NCBI RefSeq assembly: GCF_001677885.1
Contig: NZ_LOCQ01000058.1
Span: 1-64,000 of the forward strand
Direction of reading: 5' to 3'
Source of the DNA: Janthinobacterium psychrotolerans
GTDB taxonomy: Bacteria > Pseudomonadota > Gammaproteobacteria > Burkholderiales > Burkholderiaceae_D
DNA length: 64,000 bases
Both the position numbers and the translations under genes were made by a program. This document shows, piece by piece, positions 49,264 to 57,688 of the stretch. Below the pieces are notes generated by a model. The model was not told the DNA's origin, searched no databases, and worked only from the letters and a program-made list of their open reading frames with translations. Within the stretch, counting starts at the first letter, position 1. Each line of letters opens with the position of its first letter.

Positions 49264-49895
49264 GCACCACCTCCCCCGAAGAGCAATTCCTTCGCGACGT
49301 CGCCGAACACACGATGACCGTGATCCGCGAAGACGGCGTGAGCCGACATATCCGGTTCGCCAAGCCAGGCACGAGCTGCATGCACTTCGACCTGATCACC
49401 TGGCCGGGCTACCTTTGCTACACCGGCGACATGGGAACCTACGTGTTTCAGCGATTGACCGACATGTTCGAGTTCTTCCGTACTGATCGGGACTACAAAA
49501 AACGCAACGGCGCCAAATTGGCGGTCAACCTCTCGTACTGGGGCGAAAAGCTTCAGGCGACAGATCGCGACGGCTACCGGAAATATTCGGCCGAAAAATT
49601 CAGGGCGAATGTCATGGACTGGATTGAGCAACGGGGGCTGACTGGAAAGCTCGGGCACGGCCTGCGCGATGAGCTTCAATCCGAAGTGCTAGACCACGCG
49701 GATGATGGCGCCGACGCAGCCTACCGCACGGCGATGGACTTCGACTGGAACGGGAAGCGCGTTTTCCCCGACTTTTACGAGGTAGACAGCGAGGATTACT
49801 CGCACCGTTTCGTCTGGTGCTGCTACGCGCTGGCCTGGGGCATCGAGCAATACGACGCGGCCAAGCGGCTGGCGTCCGAGGCGGTGCCGGCATGA
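49260..49895 (+). CDS. Phage protein common in early operons, unknown function
   Basis: 211 residues (MTVIREDGVSRHIRFAKPGT, SCMHFDLITWPGYLCYTGDM, GTYVFQRLTDMFEFFR). The start is familiar from unnamed proteins of many tailed phages of Gram-negative bacteria. No catalytic motif. Overlaps both neighbours. Confidence 0.7.
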   Translation: MSTTSPEEQFLRDVAEHTMTVIREDGVSRHIRFAKPGTSCMHFDLITWPGYLCYTGDMGTYVFQRLTDMFEFFRTDRDYKKRNGAKLAVNLSYWGEKLQATDRDGYRKYSAEKFRANVMDWIEQRGLTGKLGHGLRDELQSEVLDHADDGADAAYRTAMDFDWNGKRVFPDFYEVDSEDYSHRFVWCCYALAWGIEQYDAAKRLASEAVPA

Positions 49896-50077
49896 TCGCC
49901 GCCGGCACTGTAGTGGAGGTCGGCCAGCTTGATGGCGAGGATGGCGCGCTTGGCTTCGTCATCCAGCGGGCCAACGGCGAATTCATCACCGTCAAGGGGT
50001 TGACGCTGGATGAGACGCGCGCGGCGGCGGCGCTGTTCTTCCAGGCGGTGACGATCCGGCTGGAGACGCCGCCATGA
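49892..50077 (+). CDS. Small early protein, unknown function
   Basis: 61 residues from ATG 49892 (ATGA overlap). IAAGTVVEVGQLDGEDGALG then FVIQRANGEFITVKGLTLDE suggests a small beta barrel. It ends at the NinB start. Confidence 0.55.
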   Translation: MIAAGTVVEVGQLDGEDGALGFVIQRANGEFITVKGLTLDETRAAAALFFQAVTIRLETPP

Positions 50078-50487
50078 CCAAGAAAACGTTTTTCCTCTCC
50101 CATGACGAAGCGCGCCGGGGCGCAGCGGCATTCGCCGGTACTGCGCCAGTCGGCTGGATGGTGGTGTTCTCCGAGCCCAAGAAGAAGCGCGCCCAGGAAG
50201 AAAAGTACCACGCCATGATCGGCGAGATCGCCAAGCAGGTGGAGCACATCGGGCGCAAATGGGATGCGGATGACATGAAGCGGCTGCTGGTGGACGAGTT
50301 TGCCGATGAAATGCGCCTGGCTGGCACGCCACTGCACCACGACGGACGCGTGACGCCGAGCTTCGACGGCCGCCGCATTGTGCAGCTGGGCGTCCAGACC
50401 AGCGACTTCTATGTGAAGGAAGCCGCGCAGTTCATCGAATTTTTGTATGCCTTCGGCGCCGCGCGCGACGTCGTATTTTCAGAATAG
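50074..50487 (+). CDS. ninB: NinB recombination protein
   Basis: 137 residues with the NinB pattern EEKYHAMIGEIAKQVEHIGR, KWDADDMKRLLVDEFADEM, then TSDFYVKEAAQFIEFLYAFG. NinB (Orf) binds single-stranded DNA and helps load recombinases in lambda. Placed between small genes and rdgC. Confidence 0.88.
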   Translation: MTKKTFFLSHDEARRGAAAFAGTAPVGWMVVFSEPKKKRAQEEKYHAMIGEIAKQVEHIGRKWDADDMKRLLVDEFADEMRLAGTPLHHDGRVTPSFDGRRIVQLGVQTSDFYVKEAAQFIEFLYAFGAARDVVFSE

Positions 50488-50495
50488 GAACCGCC

Positions 50496-51968
50496 ATGTT
50501 TTTCAAAAATATCCAGGCATATCGCCTGCCGCAAAACTGGCCGATGACGGCTGACGCCCTCGCCGAAGCGCTGGCGCCACAGAAGTTCACCGACGCCACC
50601 AGCATGGATATGGTCAGCCAAGGCTGGGCCCCACCACGCGGCGCTGGCCAGCAGCTGGTGCACGCCGTCGCCGGCCAGTTCCTGCTCCAGCTAAAGACCG
50701 AGAAGAAGCTACTGCCGTCGACCGTGATCAACCAGGTGGCCGCCGCCCGCGCGCTGGAAATGGAAGAAGCGCAAGGCTTCGCGCCCGGCAAGAAGGCCAT
50801 GAAGGAATTGAAGGAGCGCGTCACCGACGAGCTGCTGCCGCGCGCCTTCGCCATCCTCAGCACCACGGCCGTCTGGATCGACTCGGTAAATGGCTGGCTG
50901 GTGGTCGATGCGGCCAGCCCGGCCAAGGCCGACGAGGTGGTCAAGCTGCTGCTGAAATCCGTCGACAAACTGCCGCTGGAAGGCCTGCGCGTTCAGCGCT
51001 CGCCGGTCGGCGCCATGACGGAATGGCTGCAAGCTGACGAATCCCCTGCCGGATTCACGGTCGACCAGGACGCGATCATGCGCGCCACCGGCGAGAGCAA
51101 GGCCCAAGTGGCGTACAAGCGCCACACGCTGGAAGCGGACGATATCCGCCGCCACATCGCTGCAGGCAAGCAGTGCACTCGCCTGGCCATGACATGGAAC
51201 GACAAGATCAGCTTCGTGCTGGACGAGAGCCTGGCCATCAAGTCGATCAAGCCGCTGGAAATTATCAAGGAAAGCGCCACGCGGAACGACGACGAGCGCT
51301 TCGACAGCGACATGGCGCTGATGACGGGCGAACTGGCGAAGATGCTGGCCGACCTGGTCGAGGCCCTGGGCGGTGAGGCGCGCCTGGATGCGCCGGCGCC
51401 GGTGCCACACCCGGCTGCTGGCTGCCAGACGAAGACCGAGCGCGCCGTCGGCCTGACGGCCGAACTGTACCAGGTGCGCGCCCGCCATCGTGATGTGCTC
51501 AACGAACTGTACCAAGAAACGATCCAGCCGGTGATCGCGCAGGTTCGCGAGCAAATGAGCCAGACCGGCGAAGGCGCAATCGCGGCCGCCCTCGCCCTGG
51601 CCAAGGCACTGCCCAGCGGATCATCGTCGGCCCCGCTCTTCTTGGTGGCGGCGGTCGAGATCATGGAGCCGAGCGCGCCGGCGGCAGGCGATGAGCCTGT
51701 GCGCCAGCAGCGCCCGGTGCTGCAGCTGAACGGCGAAGCGGCGGGAGCCGTGCCGGCCGGCGACGGCAGCGCGAGCGATCCGCTGTACGAGCAGGCCGTC
51801 AAGGTGGTGCGCGCGCAGCAGCGCGCTTCAGTCTCGCTGGTGCAGCGCACCTTGAAAACTGGCTACAACCGAGCGCAGCGCCTGATCGAGGCGATGGCAG
51901 CCGCCGGCGTGATCAAGGGTACGCAGGGCATCTATACGGTGGCGGCCGTAGCGGGAGCGGCAGCATGA
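50496..51968 (+). CDS. rdgC: RdgC fused to an FtsK-gamma-like winged helix
   Basis: 490 residues. Residues 1-305 follow RdgC closely: MFFKNIQAYRLPQNW, GQQLVHAVAGQFLLQLKTEK, GFAPGKKAMKELKERVTDEL, WIDSVNGWLVVDAASPAKAD, TRLAMTWNDKISFVLDESL, DSDMALMTGELAKMLADLVE. Normal RdgC is about 300 residues. After a linker (about 310-425), residues about 427-485 match the FtsK gamma domain: DPLYEQAVKVVRAQQRASVS, LVQRTLKTGYNRAQRLIEAM, AAAGVIKGTQGIYTV. RdgC is a DNA-ring RecA antagonist; FtsK gamma reads KOPS. Function of the pair is inferred. Confidence 0.9.
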   Translation: MFFKNIQAYRLPQNWPMTADALAEALAPQKFTDATSMDMVSQGWAPPRGAGQQLVHAVAGQFLLQLKTEKKLLPSTVINQVAAARALEMEEAQGFAPGKKAMKELKERVTDELLPRAFAILSTTAVWIDSVNGWLVVDAASPAKADEVVKLLLKSVDKLPLEGLRVQRSPVGAMTEWLQADESPAGFTVDQDAIMRATGESKAQVAYKRHTLEADDIRRHIAAGKQCTRLAMTWNDKISFVLDESLAIKSIKPLEIIKESATRNDDERFDSDMALMTGELAKMLADLVEALGGEARLDAPAPVPHPAAGCQTKTERAVGLTAELYQVRARHRDVLNELYQETIQPVIAQVREQMSQTGEGAIAAALALAKALPSGSSSAPLFLVAAVEIMEPSAPAAGDEPVRQQRPVLQLNGEAAGAVPAGDGSASDPLYEQAVKVVRAQQRASVSLVQRTLKTGYNRAQRLIEAMAAAGVIKGTQGIYTVAAVAGAAA

Positions 51969-52372
51969 GCGCGCTCTCGCGGACAGCAGGAATCCTGACG
52001 CTCGGCAAATTTGCCTGCGCACACGGCGGCCCATTAATTAGCTATGTGAACGGCTCTGCTCAGCAACAGGTTTTTGCTGCAATGCCGATGGAAGGGTTCG
52101 ACCATCAAGCCAACGCGCAACGCTTGGTTGCCTGCTGGAATGCGCTCGACGGCCTGTCCGATGAGCATCTTGCTGGCGGCTGGAACGCGCGCAGCATGAG
52201 CGCCTACGTCAAGGGGTTGGAAAATAAACTTGCCGCAGCGAGGGCACTGCTCACCGAGGCGGTCAAGCCGCACGACGACCATGTGGAAGCCCTGAAGGCC
52301 GCCGGCGAGCAAACAGTCGTCAATCCGCTGGCCATCCAGATACGCGACTTCCTGAAAAGTGGCCCCACATGA
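51965..52372 (+). CDS. Early phage protein, unknown function
   Basis: 135 residues. FDHQANAQRLVACWNALDGL and ARSMSAYVKGLENKLAAARA form a helix pair often seen in unnamed phage early proteins. It overlaps rdgC by ATGA. Confidence 0.62.
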   Translation: MSALSRTAGILTLGKFACAHGGPLISYVNGSAQQQVFAAMPMEGFDHQANAQRLVACWNALDGLSDEHLAGGWNARSMSAYVKGLENKLAAARALLTEAVKPHDDHVEALKAAGEQTVVNPLAIQIRDFLKSGPT

Positions 52373-52686
52373 TAAACCGCCTTTACACCGTCAGCGCCAC
52401 CCTCACGGCAGTCATTATGGCCACCAGCGAGCGCGAAGCCGAGATCCGTTTCGGGCTGAGCTTCGGCGAGATCAAAGACCAGCCCATCGATGCGGTGGCC
52501 GATCAAGAAATTCGGACCGAAGATGATCTGCCGGGACACTGGGACGTCGAATGCATGCCGTACGGCCCGCGCGACAACACCCTGACCATCGGCGAATTCC
52601 TGGACGTGCTGCCGCCGCTGGTGGTGCGCGATACCAAAACCGTCGATATGTTTGCGGCCACGCCGGCCGCTGGAGAAAAAGCATGA
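52369..52686 (+). CDS. Early phage protein, unknown function
   Basis: 105 residues: LYTVSATLTAVIMATSEREA, then DQEIRTEDDLPGHWDVECMP. Compact alpha/beta sequence with ATGA overlaps on both sides. Not recognised. Confidence 0.58.
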   Translation: MINRLYTVSATLTAVIMATSEREAEIRFGLSFGEIKDQPIDAVADQEIRTEDDLPGHWDVECMPYGPRDNTLTIGEFLDVLPPLVVRDTKTVDMFAATPAAGEKA

Positions 52687-53444
52687 AAGAGCACCCTATC
52701 CTTATGAACGGCGCCATGGTGCGCGCCACCCTGGCTGACGCCAAGACGCAAACCAGGCGGATTATCAAGCTGCCGCCGGCACCGGCGGCGCTGGGCGAGT
52801 GGCAGGCATCGACTATCGGCGGCGAGAACGGCGGGCGGACGGCGGGCAGCAATAAAGTCCCGCTGCAAGCGGTTATCTGGCACACACGCACTGGCAAGAC
52901 CCTCAGCTGCCCGCACGGCCAGCAAGGCGATCGCATTTGGGTGCGCGAGACGTGGCGCTCGACCGGCGACGGAGGCCGCGCCGACTATATGGCCCCGCGA
53001 GACATGCAGCCGCACCAGGTCTGGTACGAAGCGGACGGCGCCGCGCCGGAAAGCGAATGCACCGGGAAAACTCGCACCTCGATCCACATGCCGCGCTGGG
53101 CCAGTCGGATCCTGATGGAGATCGTTTCGGTGCGCGTCGAGCGGCTGAACGACTGCAGCGAGGCTGACGCCAAGGCCGAGGGCGTCATGCAGCTGGATGC
53201 CGACGACAGCCAGCGCCCGGAAGTGCGGACCAAGGATGGCTGGCAACTCTGCCCGACGTGCGCCGGCACCGGCTTGCGCAGCACGCTGGGCGCAGGCGGC
53301 GGCGTCAACTTCGATGTGGACTGTTCGGAATGCGATACGCATCTCAAGCTTTACCGCCACCTTTGGGAGGCAATCAACGGCGCCGGCAGCTGGGCTGCAA
53401 ACCCGTGGTGCTGGGCGATTACCTTCAAACGGGTGGCACCATGA
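52683..53444 (+). CDS. ASCH-like phage protein with DnaJ-type Cys pair
   Basis: 253 residues. The start (HPILMNGAMVRATLADAKTQ then TRRIIKLPP) and QGDRIWVRETW, MPRWASRILMEIVSVRVERL and AEGVMQL are typical of ASCH-like phage proteins. Residues about 195-230 add CPTCAGTGLRS and VDCSECDTHL, a zinc-binding pair. ASCH domains bind RNA or nucleotides; the phage role is unknown. It ends HLWEAINGAGSW, also typical. Confidence 0.8.
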   Translation: MKEHPILMNGAMVRATLADAKTQTRRIIKLPPAPAALGEWQASTIGGENGGRTAGSNKVPLQAVIWHTRTGKTLSCPHGQQGDRIWVRETWRSTGDGGRADYMAPRDMQPHQVWYEADGAAPESECTGKTRTSIHMPRWASRILMEIVSVRVERLNDCSEADAKAEGVMQLDADDSQRPEVRTKDGWQLCPTCAGTGLRSTLGAGGGVNFDVDCSECDTHLKLYRHLWEAINGAGSWAANPWCWAITFKRVAP

Positions 53445-53875
53445 ACCCGCGCATCTATAAGAAGCAGGCAAAACGCGCCGTCCAGTTGCTGCGCAGCCAT
53501 GGCGACACGACGAAATACGCGCCGTCGATCGAACCAGGCATCGCCGATGAGCCGTTTTCGTGGAAACGAGGCACGTGGCTGCGCCGCCACCGCCCCGCCG
53601 AATACGGCTTGTGGCAACGCATCAGCGGCATTCCGGAGCACACCTGGTGCGATTGGGATGGGGACTGGGATGGCCGGGATTCCAGGGTCGGCTGGGTGCA
53701 GCACTACGATCACGCCCGGCTGCCGGCTGATTACTGGGAAGGCTCGGAATGGGAGTCCGGCGGCAAGCCATGGCCGCGCATGACCACCAGCGATCGCATG
53801 GGCATGTGGCGGCACAGCCAGATTGCGCCCGGCTGGCGGTGGCGCGGTGGCCGTGCTGTGCAGGTGGCGCCATGA
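53441..53875 (+). CDS. Early phage protein, unknown function
   Basis: 144 residues, rich in Trp (WLRRHRPAEYGLWQRISGIP, WCDWDGDWDGRDSRVGWVQH). Overlaps both neighbours by four bases. Not recognised; many aromatic residues suggest a binding surface. Confidence 0.6.
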   Translation: MNPRIYKKQAKRAVQLLRSHGDTTKYAPSIEPGIADEPFSWKRGTWLRRHRPAEYGLWQRISGIPEHTWCDWDGDWDGRDSRVGWVQHYDHARLPADYWEGSEWESGGKPWPRMTTSDRMGMWRHSQIAPGWRWRGGRAVQVAP

Positions 53876-54141
53876 CCGACCTGAACGACCTGAGCAAAAG
53901 CGCGCTGTCAGCCGCCATGCGTGGCGGCACTGCCGGCTGGGGCAAGATCGGCTCTGCCGACGACCACATCCGCTACAGCGAGAAGAAGCCCGCGCGGCCA
54001 GGCCGCCGGCGCACCTGCTACTGCGGTTGCAATGGCCCGGCTACTCATAGCGGGATGGCGAACGGCATGGCGCTGACCAGTGCATGCGAGCTGGGCATCG
54101 CTCGATGGGTTCGCACTGGCAGCGTCCACGCGACGCGATGA
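53872..54141 (+). CDS. Early phage protein with Cys motif
   Basis: 89 residues. TCYCGCNGPATHSGMANGMA holds three Cys and one His, a possible zinc site. Overlaps its neighbours by ATGA on both sides. Confidence 0.58.
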   Translation: MTDLNDLSKSALSAAMRGGTAGWGKIGSADDHIRYSEKKPARPGRRRTCYCGCNGPATHSGMANGMALTSACELGIARWVRTGSVHATR

Positions 54142-54242
54142 GCAACAAAACGAAACGGCCGGCCGCCGCCCGTGTGGCGGCGACCTTGATCCTGATTTAC
54201 GTGGCGGCGACCCTGGCGGGCGTGCTGGCCGCGACAACCTGA
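54138..54242 (+). CDS. 34-residue single-span membrane protein
   Basis: ATG 54138 to TGA 54242. A basic start (SNKTKRPAAAR) is followed by one hydrophobic segment (VAATLILIYVAATLAGVLAA). ATGA overlap supports translation. Topology: N terminus inside. Confidence 0.5.
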   Translation: MSNKTKRPAAARVAATLILIYVAATLAGVLAATT

Positions 54243-54251
54243 AAGGCAAAT

Positions 54252-54572
54252 ATGAAAAAGATGATTGAAGCAGCACCGGTGGCGCGCGATGAATATGGCT
54301 TTTGGAGCCACCCCGACCTACCAGGCTTTGACGAAGGCGACGGCGACAAGTACCGCGCATGGCTCAAGCAGCAGCAGATCACGGCCAAGCGCGTCGACAT
54401 GGAAGCTGACGCATCGGACGAGCTCAACGACCGCATCATGGATGGCGACATCGCCGCGACCGCCGACTGGACGCCGACCTCGCCGGGCCCGGACTGGTTC
54501 CTGCTCGGCATCCATGACACCGACGACGGCCCGGTGGCCTGGTTTGCCCGCCGCGAGCCTGAAACAACATGA
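54252..54572 (+). CDS. Early phage protein, unknown function
   Basis: 106 residues (EYGFWSHPDLPGFDEGDGDK, WLKQQQITAKRVDMEADASD, WFLLGIHDTDDGPVAWFARR). The start-end pattern is familiar from unnamed phage proteins. AAAGG precedes ATG 54252. Confidence 0.64.
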   Translation: MKKMIEAAPVARDEYGFWSHPDLPGFDEGDGDKYRAWLKQQQITAKRVDMEADASDELNDRIMDGDIAATADWTPTSPGPDWFLLGIHDTDDGPVAWFARREPETT

Positions 54573-54802
54573 GCACCCGCGCGCCGGCGCCGGCCGAATC
54601 GCCACGCGAGCTGGCCGACCAGCACGACCTGCGCCTGCACCGCGCAAAGCAGCTGGCCAGGCCGGTCGGCTATCAGGGCCAGAACTGCTTCATTGCCGGC
54701 TTCTGCTGGCACAAGGGCGATGCCGACATGACCGTCTACATTGAGGGCCTGGCCGAACCGGTCGCGCCCGCCGAATTAACCATATTGGAACAACCACAAT
54801 GA
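54569..54802 (+). CDS. Small early protein, unknown function
   Basis: 77 residues. ELADQHDLRLHRAKQLARPV and FIAGFCWHKGDADMTVYIEG. Overlaps neighbours by ATGA. Function unknown. Confidence 0.56.
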   Translation: MSTRAPAPAESPRELADQHDLRLHRAKQLARPVGYQGQNCFIAGFCWHKGDADMTVYIEGLAEPVAPAELTILEQPQ

Positions 54803-55380
54803 TGAATAACGAGCAACACAAGCAAATCAGAAATGCACTGATGGTGGCGGCAGTGGACTGCGGACATACGATCGACAGCGACCGCGTCATCCTGCAACTC
54901 GATCCTGCGAAGCAAGGCAATGCGCTGGCCCAGCTCTCCGGTCGACTGCTGGATGCATATTTGGCAGTAGCTGACGCGCGCGCCGCACCAGTCGAGTTGT
55001 TCCAGGCCCGCGTGCAGCCGTGGATGATGGCATGCTTCGGTGCCGAAATTTCAGCCGATGGCGCTGAGCGCAATCACCGCTTCCTGGAAGAATCGCTGGA
55101 ACTGGTGCAGGCATGCGGCTGCACGGCCAGCGAGGCGCATCAACTGGTCGACTATGTGTACGGCCGCCCAGTCGGCGAGCGAGCGCAGGAAGTCGGCGGC
55201 GTGATGGTCACGCTGGCCGCTCTGTGCCTGGCCCAGGGTCTGGACATGCACGCCGCCGGCGAGACGGAGCTGGCCAGGATCTGGACGAAGGTCGAGGCGA
55301 TCCGCGCCAAGCAGGCGGCAAAGCCGAAGCATTCGCCGCTGCCGGTAGCTGTGTCGGCGGCGGCGGGGAGCGCGCCATGA
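54799..55380 (+). CDS. MazG-like NTP pyrophosphohydrolase-type protein
   Basis: 193 residues. The C-terminal 95 (RNHRFLEESLELVQACGCTA, LVDYVYGRPVGERAQEVGGV, LAALCLAQGLDMHAAGETEL) show the EExxE metal motif and helical bundle of MazG-like enzymes, which hydrolyse nucleoside triphosphates. The N-terminal half has no recognised domain. Phage MazG-like proteins may affect nucleotide or (p)ppGpp pools. Confidence 0.74.
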   Translation: MMNNEQHKQIRNALMVAAVDCGHTIDSDRVILQLDPAKQGNALAQLSGRLLDAYLAVADARAAPVELFQARVQPWMMACFGAEISADGAERNHRFLEESLELVQACGCTASEAHQLVDYVYGRPVGERAQEVGGVMVTLAALCLAQGLDMHAAGETELARIWTKVEAIRAKQAAKPKHSPLPVAVSAAAGSAP

Positions 55381-55736
55381 ACATGAGCGATGTCGAAATG
55401 CGCCACATCGCCGAAATGGTGGCAGCACTGGATAAGGCCGCAGGCAAGAGGCCCACCAGCACATCCGGGGAATTGAACAGGCAGCAGATCTGCGCAGCGC
55501 TCGGCGTAAGTGAATCAACGATCCGTCGCCTTGAGCAGGGCGGGCTGCCATATACACCGGTCGGCGCGCGATCCAAGCGCTACGACCTTGAAGAATGCAA
55601 GAACTGGTTAAAGGAAAACAACCAATGTCCATCTGGGACGACAAAAAAGGCAGGAAGCACGTCGGCATCATGGTCGATGGCAAAAGAATTCACAGAAAGC
55701 TGCCGGAAGGCGCAACTACGAGTGATGCCAAGTTAG
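55377..55736 (+). CDS. Excisionase / AlpA-like HTH protein
   Basis: 119 residues from ATG 55377 (ATGA). Residues 35-82 (RQQICAALGVSESTIRRLEQ, GLPYTPVGARSKRYDLEECK) are an HTH_17/AlpA excisionase domain. The last 37 codons overlap the integrase in another frame. The place next to int fits a recombination directionality factor; a transcription regulator is also possible. Confidence 0.72.
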   Translation: MNMSDVEMRHIAEMVAALDKAAGKRPTSTSGELNRQQICAALGVSESTIRRLEQGGLPYTPVGARSKRYDLEECKNWLKENNQCPSGTTKKAGSTSASWSMAKEFTESCRKAQLRVMPS

Positions 55737-56629
55737 CCGAGGCCGAGTTGCGTGCTGCGATTGCGCGCGCGCCGAAGAGCCAACATGTGCACATTCCCGG
55801 CGACCCGCCGATGGCCTTCATACTCGCGCTCTACGTCGAGCATGCCGCAAGTCTACGCAGTGGCGACACATCGAAGCATCATGCGAAACGGCTGGGCGCC
55901 TGGGCGGAACGGTACAAGGCGAGCCAGGCCCAGGAGTTTGCCGATCATGTCATTCGCGACATGTGCAAACTCACGCCTAATAAGAAGACAGGGAAATTGG
56001 AACCCGTCTATGCGCCGGCAACCGTGAACAGGTCATTGGCCTGTGCAAAAAAAGGCCTGCAATTGGCATGGCGCCAGCGTCTGATCCCTGAAAATTATGG
56101 TTTGCGAATAGATAACGTGGTCGTCAACAACAAGCGCGAGGTGTTTCTCACGGTTGAGCAGGTAAGAAAGATCGCTTCTTTCTGCACGCCAATTGCGCAG
56201 GCTGCTATATGGGCCGCGCTACTGACCGGCGCCCGCCGCGGTGAGCTGTTCCAAATTCAGCGTGAGCATATTGGAAAGGATTCGATTACTTTCCCTGCAA
56301 GTAATACTAAAACACTTCGGATGCGCGTTGTGCCGATCATTCCGGCGCTACGGCCATGGCTGAAGTACTTTCCCTTGGAGATGACCTTGTACGGAGTGCA
56401 GTCAGCGTGGCGCCGCGCGCGCGTGAAGGCAGGTATGCCCCACGTGAACTTCCACGACCTGCGCCATTCTTGCGCGAGCATCATGCTGGGCTTGGGCGTG
56501 GACCTATACACCATCAGCAAAATTCTCGGCCATGCCAATGTGCAAACGACCCAGCGCTACGCACACCTGCAGGTAGATGCTCAGCGCCTGGCGCTCGATA
56601 AGTTATCAGCACTGGTGGTGGCGAAGTAA
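55625..56629 (+). CDS. int: Tyrosine recombinase integrase
   Basis: 334 residues from ATG 55625 (AAAGGA upstream; an in-frame ATG at 55595 is possible). Catalytic residues: Arg204 (TGARRGEL), Lys229, His277 and Arg280 (HDLRHS), His303 and Tyr312 (LGHANVQTTQRYAHL). It integrates the phage at the adjacent tRNA-Val. An N-terminal AP2-like/arm-binding region is short. The gene ends 86 bases before the tRNA. Confidence 0.95.
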   Translation: MSIWDDKKGRKHVGIMVDGKRIHRKLPEGATTSDAKLAEAELRAAIARAPKSQHVHIPGDPPMAFILALYVEHAASLRSGDTSKHHAKRLGAWAERYKASQAQEFADHVIRDMCKLTPNKKTGKLEPVYAPATVNRSLACAKKGLQLAWRQRLIPENYGLRIDNVVVNNKREVFLTVEQVRKIASFCTPIAQAAIWAALLTGARRGELFQIQREHIGKDSITFPASNTKTLRMRVVPIIPALRPWLKYFPLEMTLYGVQSAWRRARVKAGMPHVNFHDLRHSCASIMLGLGVDLYTISKILGHANVQTTQRYAHLQVDAQRLALDKLSALVVAK

Positions 56630-56630
56630 A

Positions 56631-56652
56631 TTACACCCAAAATTTACACCCA
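56631..56652 (+). repeat. Two TTACACCCA repeats, possible integrase arm sites
   Basis: TTACACCCA at 56631-56639 and 56644-56652, 13 bp apart, between int and the tRNA. Direct repeats of this size in the attachment region often bind the integrase N-terminal domain. Confidence 0.45.
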
Positions 56653-56653
56653 T

Positions 56654-56688
56654 AAAAAAAGCCTTCTATTTTACTAGAAGGCTTTTAT
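56654..56688. terminator. Bidirectional terminator between int and tRNA
   Basis: AGCCTTCT-N8-AGAAGGCT with A-rich and T-rich flanks, so it can end transcription from both sides. Confidence 0.75.
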
Positions 56689-56715
56689 GTAACTACTTGA
56701 TTTCATTACGAATTC

Positions 56716-56760
56716 TGGTGGGAAGTGCAAGTTTCGAACTTGCGACCCCTGCAGTGTGAA
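56716..56760. other. Probable prophage attachment site (right junction) in the tRNA 3' half
   Basis: int points at the tRNA 3' end, the standard geometry for integration at a tRNA. The core is probably within the T arm to anticodon part of the tRNA; its exact limits need the left copy, outside the window. Confidence 0.65.
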
Positions 56761-56790
56761 TGCAGTGCTCTACCCCTGAGCTAACCTCCC
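56716..56790 (-). tRNA. tRNA-Val (CAC)
   Basis: The acceptor GGGAGGT pairs with ACTTCCC; the anticodon stem CTGCA/TGCAG carries the loop TTCACAC, anticodon CAC; T arm GCAAG-TTCGAAA-CTTGC; CCA is encoded (56716-56718). The gene is complete, so integration left it functional. Confidence 0.95.
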
Positions 56791-56873
56791 GAAGCGAGGC
56801 GAATTATCGCATATGTATTGCGCCATCTGCAAGGGCCGGGGCAAGAAAAATGTAAGCCGGCCATTCTTTGCCT

Positions 56874-57587
56874 TCAGGCCGCAGGTGCGGTGCTGACGGC
56901 AGTCCAGATGCACTGGCCCTTGACAGCCTTGTCGAGGCCGGCGATGGTGGCTTCGTGGGCGGCGAGCTCGTCGTCGCTGGCGGCCTGGAAGATAACTTCG
57001 GCCAGCGGCACGATTTCCAGGATGGCGCCGTCGACAGGGGCCACTACTTCTTCGTCCATGCTGAGGCTGTTCTGGCCGCGGGTCATGGCGAGATAAACGT
57101 CGGCCAGCAATTCCGAGTCGAGCAGCGCGCCGTGCAGTTTGCGGTGGGCGTTCGAGACGCCGTAGCGGTCGCACAGGGCGTCGAGGGAGTTGCGCTTGCC
57201 GGGATGCATTTCCTTCGCTTGCACCAAGGTGTCGATCACGCCGTGCACTTGCTCGTGCACGGGCGGTAGGTTCAGGCGCTTGAATTCGGCGTTCAGGAAG
57301 CCGATGTCGAACGGGGCGTTATGGATGATCAGTTCGGCGCCGGCGATGAAAGCGCGGAACTCGTCGGCGATCTCGGCGAATTTGGGTTTGTCGCTGAGGA
57401 ACTCGGTGGTCAAGCCGTGGACCGCCAAGGCGCCCTCTTCCGAATCGCGTTCGGGATTGATGTAGTGGTGAAAATTGTTACCGGTCAGCATGCGGTTGTT
57501 CAGCTCGACCGCACCGATTTCCAGGATGCGGTCGCCCGTGCGCGGGTTCAGGCCGGTGGTTTCAGTATCGAGAACAATTTGACGCAT
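56874..57587 (-). CDS. dnaQ: DNA polymerase III epsilon subunit (3'-5' proofreading exonuclease)
   Basis: 237 residues from ATG 57587. ExoI motif DTETTGLNP, ExoII region HNAPFDIGFLN, ExoIII HRKLHGALLDSELLA with His and Asp. A C-terminal tail of about 60 residues would bind the alpha subunit. It is followed downstream by the tRNA and precedes rnhA in the leftward direction, the usual rnhA-dnaQ pair. Confidence 0.95.
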   Translation of the reverse strand: MRQIVLDTETTGLNPRTGDRILEIGAVELNNRMLTGNNFHHYINPERDSEEGALAVHGLTTEFLSDKPKFAEIADEFRAFIAGAELIIHNAPFDIGFLNAEFKRLNLPPVHEQVHGVIDTLVQAKEMHPGKRNSLDALCDRYGVSNAHRKLHGALLDSELLADVYLAMTRGQNSLSMDEEVVAPVDGAILEIVPLAEVIFQAASDDELAAHEATIAGLDKAVKGQCIWTAVSTAPAA

Positions 57588-57688
57588 GGGGCACTCATAT
57601 AAAAGCAAAAAAGCGAAGGACGCAGTATAGCAAACCTGCGCCCTTCATTTATGGCCTGCTACCGGCTGGCGACAACGCGTGCGTCAAC

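Larger units (their letters stand above)
1..56760. mobile_element. Prophage, siphovirus-type, lambdoid organisation; left end outside the window
   Basis: Complete head, tail, replication, immunity, recombination and integration modules are contiguous and end at a tRNA gene. The integrase is the last phage gene on the right and lies beside the 3' end of tRNA-Val, so the right junction is inside or next to the tRNA 3' half; its exact base cannot be fixed without the left copy of the core. Tail genes run off the left edge, so more than 56 kb is present. No holin, endolysin or spanin is seen; these probably lie left of the window. Most genes look intact, which suggests a recent or functional prophage. 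Confidence 0.96.
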
